Below are positions 59,906 to 64,000 of a stretch of 64,000 nucleotides of DNA, one piece after another; position 1 is the first letter of the stretch, and each line of letters begins with the position of its first letter. The stretch is from Tolypeutes matacus (taxonomy: Eukaryota > Chordata > Mammalia > Cingulata > Chlamyphoridae): contig JAKSZT010054581.1 in NCBI GenBank assembly GCA_026826555.1, positions 124,001-188,000 of the forward strand, written 5' to 3'. The position numbers and the translations under genes were made by a program. The notes beneath the pieces were generated by a model, which was not told the origin of the DNA, did not search any database, and worked only from the letters and a program-made list of their open reading frames with translations.

Positions 59906-60935
59906 CTCCCAAATGGTCCAAACCAACTGCGGTAAAAATCCGTAACAGCAACTGAGAGGTTGAAGTCATTAGTGGAAATTCAAATCACCTCTGTTAGAGC
60001 AGCCTAATCTGTGATTTGATTAAGGAAAATGATGAATATTCATTTATTCTATTTGGATATTGAAATCTAGGTTTTGACAACTGCTCCTGGAGAAGGGGGC
60101 CCAAGCATCCCTAAGGGTACATGCTGAACTTGGCATTAAATTGGCAGAAGTGATAATTTTCTCCATTCTGTGAGAAATTGCATTCTCAAATCTGTGCTTC
60201 ATAGAAATCTGAGCAGTAAAAAAAACAATTACATAAGTTTGGACTCAATTCTTCTCACCTTGGTTCTCCAGCTGCTTCCACTGACAACTCAGTTCTGGAG
60301 AGAGATAAAATTAAATAGTGCTTTTATATAGAGGGTCCCTCTTCCCACCTTCTTCATATCCTGCTGCTCATCTTTAACTCATTCAGGTTTTGATTTAAAT
60401 CTGGCAGAATTAAAGATGTTACCATAAATGAAGCAAACATTTTTATCCTGAGAGTGATTTGTCCCTATTAATACAAAAAATGTTTCCATATTATCACTGT
60501 AGGTTGGATATTGAATATTATGTCTGTTGATGGGATTTACATTTAGGACAGAAACTTTTAATACTAAACATTTGGTATTAATATTAATCTTTGCAGAATG
60601 AATGGGGGTAGTTTTAAAATACTTTTTTTTTTGGAAAGTAAAACCTCAGGTTTAGATTTTTAAAAATTATTTAAATTAATTCAGCATTCTTTTCTAAAAT
60701 CATACTCACTAGTCCACAGCCACTTCTTCCAAAGGGCTTTTTATCTCTATTGCCAAAGTCCAGGTTTAGAAGTTTGGTAAATTAACCCTCAAGTGGTCCC
60801 CCTATAATAAGTCAGCTAGTTAAGGTCCTGTTTTAGTTAGTCAGTTCAAGAATCAAAAGTTAAAGCTATTTCCAAAAAAAAAAAGTTAAAGGTATTTCTT
60901 TTTCTAACCTGTTATAAAAAATGATACATTTCTTT

Positions 60936-61835
60936 TACTTAAACATTTTTTTTTATTATTATGGGTAAAAATCAAAATTCTCACAATACATACAAACATT
61001 TGTAAAATGATATATAAATATATATGCATATATGTGTATTTGCTTACAAAAATGTTATTTTTTATATATATATATACATATATTTTAAGAGGTGCTTAGA
61101 TTACCTAAAATATTATACGGAACCCACTCGGATTCCCATGTTGCCCACCTCCCACACCTCCCACCACATCCAACACAAACATCTCCCATAGTGTGGCCCA
61201 CCAACCTCAATGAACTTACACATCCTGGAGCCTTGCCACCAACCATAGACCACAGTTCACACTGTAGACCACACTCTCTCCCACTCAGTTCTGAGTGGTG
61301 TGTGCTGATTTAAAATGGCCTACATCCATTGCCACAACAGTACTCAGGACAACCTCCAACTCCCAAAGAAGCCCCTGTATTTCAACTGCTCATCCCCTCC
61401 CTACCCAAAAACTGTCAAGTGGCCACTGGCTCCACCTCATTGTTATAATTTCTTGCATTGCAAGAATCACCATATGTGAGCAAGAGAATACCATCAAGTC
61501 CACTCTAGTCCATAGTTCTTCCCCCAATCCAGAGGCGACTGGGATGGTGATGTCCACTCCAACTCCAAGTGAGAGAGGGCTTATATCCCATGGATATGGT
61601 GGGTGGGATGATCCTGCCTGCAGATGCAGGCCCTCTCCATTCCCTGGGATGGCCATTTCCCATCGTTGTCTCCTCACCAGGTGACTTGGATGAGTCCATT
61701 GAGCTGTAGGGTAGGAGTTGCAGCTCCACCTAGATTTCATGCACACCTGGCACATAGGTAGGTGGGAGGCTCCAGTCTCTGGAAGTATACCTAAGAAACT
61801 CCAGCATCACATGTAGGTTCTACTTAAACATTTTT
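60936..61835 (-). mobile_element. Young 5'-truncated L1 insertion with 15-bp target-site duplication
   Basis: Perfect 15-base direct repeats (tacttaaacattttt) at 60936-60950 and 61821-61835 bound an 870-base element. It is the antisense distal 3' UTR (module A) with its poly(A) side at 60951, and is truncated at 61820 in the same UTR. The homologous place in unit 1 (near 9415) is empty, so it inserted after the duplication. The 129-codon plus-strand frame at 61295-61684 is antisense UTR, not a gene. Confidence 0.92.
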
Positions 61836-63061
61836 GTACTCTTCAAAAAGGATTCTATATGGGTTTAGATGACTTATGTGATCAGTATTTGCAGAGGGAG
61901 AATGAAAAATTAGGAGAGTTGAGTGCTGGGGGGTGGAATGAGAAGGGATTGATTACAGTCAGGTGATTAAATTATCTTTCATTTCAATGGTCATCATCTG
62001 ATAGTTTTTGCTGGATTCTCTCTTCATTTCAAATCCAAAGCAAAAGCACATGTCAAGCACTTGTGTCCCATGAAGGCAAACTGAAAACAACACAATTCTA
62101 AAAATTGTGACCAATTTGCTTATAATGTTCCATAGTCATGTCCTGTTTTCTGTAGGCCTGGGTATCTGTGTGGGATGTATGAGCTCCATGCAGGAGAGAG
62201 GCAGAGTCTGCAACTGAAAGTGAAACCTGGGAATATGTCACACTCTTCTCTTCCAATTCTTCATGTAAAGTCATTTCCGGTATGGGCACCAGTGCCCTTG
62301 GGGCACAGATCCAGCTGCCATAGCAATGGTGGAACTAGGGATAGGCAAGGAGTAGTGGAGGCAGGGGCCACTTGTGCCCATAATTTGCTTACTTTTTGGA
62401 ATTATGGAAATATTGAAGAAATAATTATGAAAGAATCACTTTAACTCAAAATTTGCCTTTTGTAGTCTTTTATTATGTACACTTTATTATTTTCTTTAAA
62501 AAAAACTTTATTTTGAAAGAATTTCAAACTTACAGGACAGTTGCAAAATTAATATAAAACCCATATAGAGAACTCTAACATACCCCCTCCCCCAAAAACC
62601 CAGAACCAGCAGTTTTTAATATTGTATATATTTTATTAATTTTTAAAAAATAATCATCTCAAATCTGTTATATTTTATACAACTTATATCAAGCAAAAAT
62701 GTATTGTTTTTTTCAGACATTTCTTTTTTGAATGCTTGTAATTCTCCCAAAGCAATGCTTTTGGCCAATGCTTATTAAGTGACCTGTGGGAGAAAATTTA
62801 TTTAGTATGCAAAATTAAATCTGAATATTGTATTCATGAATATTAATTTATATATATTTGCATGCCATTCATGCTTTTCCATTTATAAATCTGATGGTGT
62901 TTTTAAAAATCTCATATTCGTTAACTCTTGACAGATTCTTTCAGAAGTAAATTTTCAATGATATTAATAATCATTCTCCACTCAGTTATGATATAAAAAT
63001 CTTTTCACAATAACTAATGTATTTAGACAGAACATGATTGTAACTATTTTAAGTATTTATC

Positions 63062-63083
63062 AATCCATCCATCCATCCATCTA
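63062..63083. repeat. (ATCC)n microsatellite
   Basis: The unit 2 counterpart of 10674-10704, shorter by a few units. Confidence 0.85.
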
Positions 63084-64000
63084 TCTTACTAAAGCCCGAA
63101 TGAAATTTCATGTTTTTATTGTTTGTCTTTAAAAAACGTTCCACTTATTTTGGAATTTATTCTCCAAATATAATAAGCCCGAATATGTTTCAGGTTATGA
63201 GTGACAATTTTAGACAATTTAATAATATTTGATTAATTAATAATAAAATGTACTATAGGTTATCTCGCAGCAAGCCCATATGTGGTGCCCTGTTGATGTT
63301 CACAAAGGGGCTTTCTGCTTCCCTGTTCCCATCTAGACAACTTGCCACATTCTACTTCCTGAAATATCCACCAGAGGTTCAAGACACTTGGATGTAGTCA
63401 CTGCTAAGTTCTGGAAACATTTATGTCTCCTGATACCTAAGGACATTCGTGATCTTCACAAGATTATTTATAATCAGTTTAAATTCATAGGTACTTGGTC
63501 AGGCCTCCCTTCTCTGCTTAGAAATCTTTAAACCTGAAAGACTGACCTGCAGAAACTCCAATAAACTCAGGATCCTCCTCAATAGTTTATCCCTACAGGA
63601 ACCTTTCCCAATGTCCCAAGACAAGTCATTTCTCCATCTTCTTCACCCAGGACAATATGTAAAGACTTCTGATAGAATCAGGCACCATTTTTACATGGCT
63701 TTGTGTGTTTTATTTGTTGCTTTGAGACAGCCATATTGAGAGTAGAGACTGTGGCTTGATTTTGGCTATGAAATAAAATGACTATACAGTAAAGAGTAAA
63801 GAGCAAGTAATATCAACTTAATAATTTGAAAGTGATCTGCATTCTTTCATGTCTTCTGATTTTTTACCATCTCTACAGAATCCCTGATCTCTTGGAATAA
63901 TTGTGACTCAAGGGAGCTAAATTGATCATATATAATATAAAGAAGGAGGCAAAGAAGAATCATCTAAGTTGTGGTTTTACATGGAGAAGGGGAAATTCTA

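Larger units (their letters stand above)
58690..64000. repeat. Segmental duplication unit 2 (right end beyond window)
   Basis: Collinear with 5340-11800 as listed there. It starts immediately after the L1 no. 5 tail. It carries its own insertions (MER3-like at 59595, L1 at 60951-61820) and lacks the L1 insertions of unit 1. The stretches 59910-60930 and 61836-64000 hold only duplicated non-coding sequence: about 62450-62710 resembles an old L1 3' UTR also present in unit 1, and nothing else is recognised. Confidence 0.85.

Noticed and set aside
61295..61684. 129-codon plus-strand frame
   Set aside because: It is antisense to the L1 3' UTR; related frames occur in the other copies at 7262-7483 and 61092-61313 for the same reason.

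Overview
The window reads as repeat-rich, AT-rich mammalian nuclear DNA, most likely from a xenarthran and probably an armadillo (Dasypus-like). Three things point there: a tRNA-derived SINE near 27.5 kb that resembles the armadillo DAS family, several copies of a LINE-1 (L1) lineage with an unusual long two-part 3' UTR, and a solo LTR of a type I associate with armadillo. Placental background repeats are also present (MIR, L2, MER3-like, ERV-L). I see no intact protein-coding gene. The only non-transposon coding remnants are two broken exons of a B30.2/SPRY gene of the TRIM/RFPL group. A 400-base assembly gap lies at 6806-7205.

Layout. 1-1.35 kb, 5.34-11.8 kb and 58.69-64 kb are three diverged copies, all in the same orientation, of one genomic segment (called units 0, 1 and 2 here). 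The B30.2 pseudo-exons sit on the minus strand at the left of unit 1 (5688-6225) and unit 2 (59045-59400). Between units 0 and 1 lie L1, MIR and L2 remnants. Between units 1 and 2 are about 47 kb of nested transposons: a 5'-inverted L1 insertion (11.8-12.2 kb), a near full-length minus-strand L1 with ORF1, ORF2, both UTRs and its 5' end (13.06-22.71 kb), older L1 pieces and a solo LTR (22.7-26.0 kb), a composite SINE with an internal 25-bp minisatellite (27.46-28.2 kb), and three head-to-tail minus-strand L1 blocks (30.4-45.67 kb). These are followed by a plus-strand L1 (45.67-58.69 kb) that was invaded first by an ERV-L provirus (46.85-53.10 kb, minus strand, Leu-type primer binding site) and by a short young L1 copy (45.79-46.04 kb).

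How it fits together. The B30.2 gene was apparently already damaged before its segment was copied, because the two exons share a TGA at the same codon. The array then expanded by transposon insertion. Several insertions occur in one unit and are absent from the corresponding place in another, so the order of events can be read. The most distinctive content is the biology of the L1 lineage: a roughly 2.7-kb 3' UTR made of two related modules, a 5' UTR with about 220-bp tandem monomers and a YY1-like site close to the start, and three insertions that carry inverted 5' ends. All alignments were made by eye, so boundaries are approximate unless a target-site duplication or LTR edge is stated.
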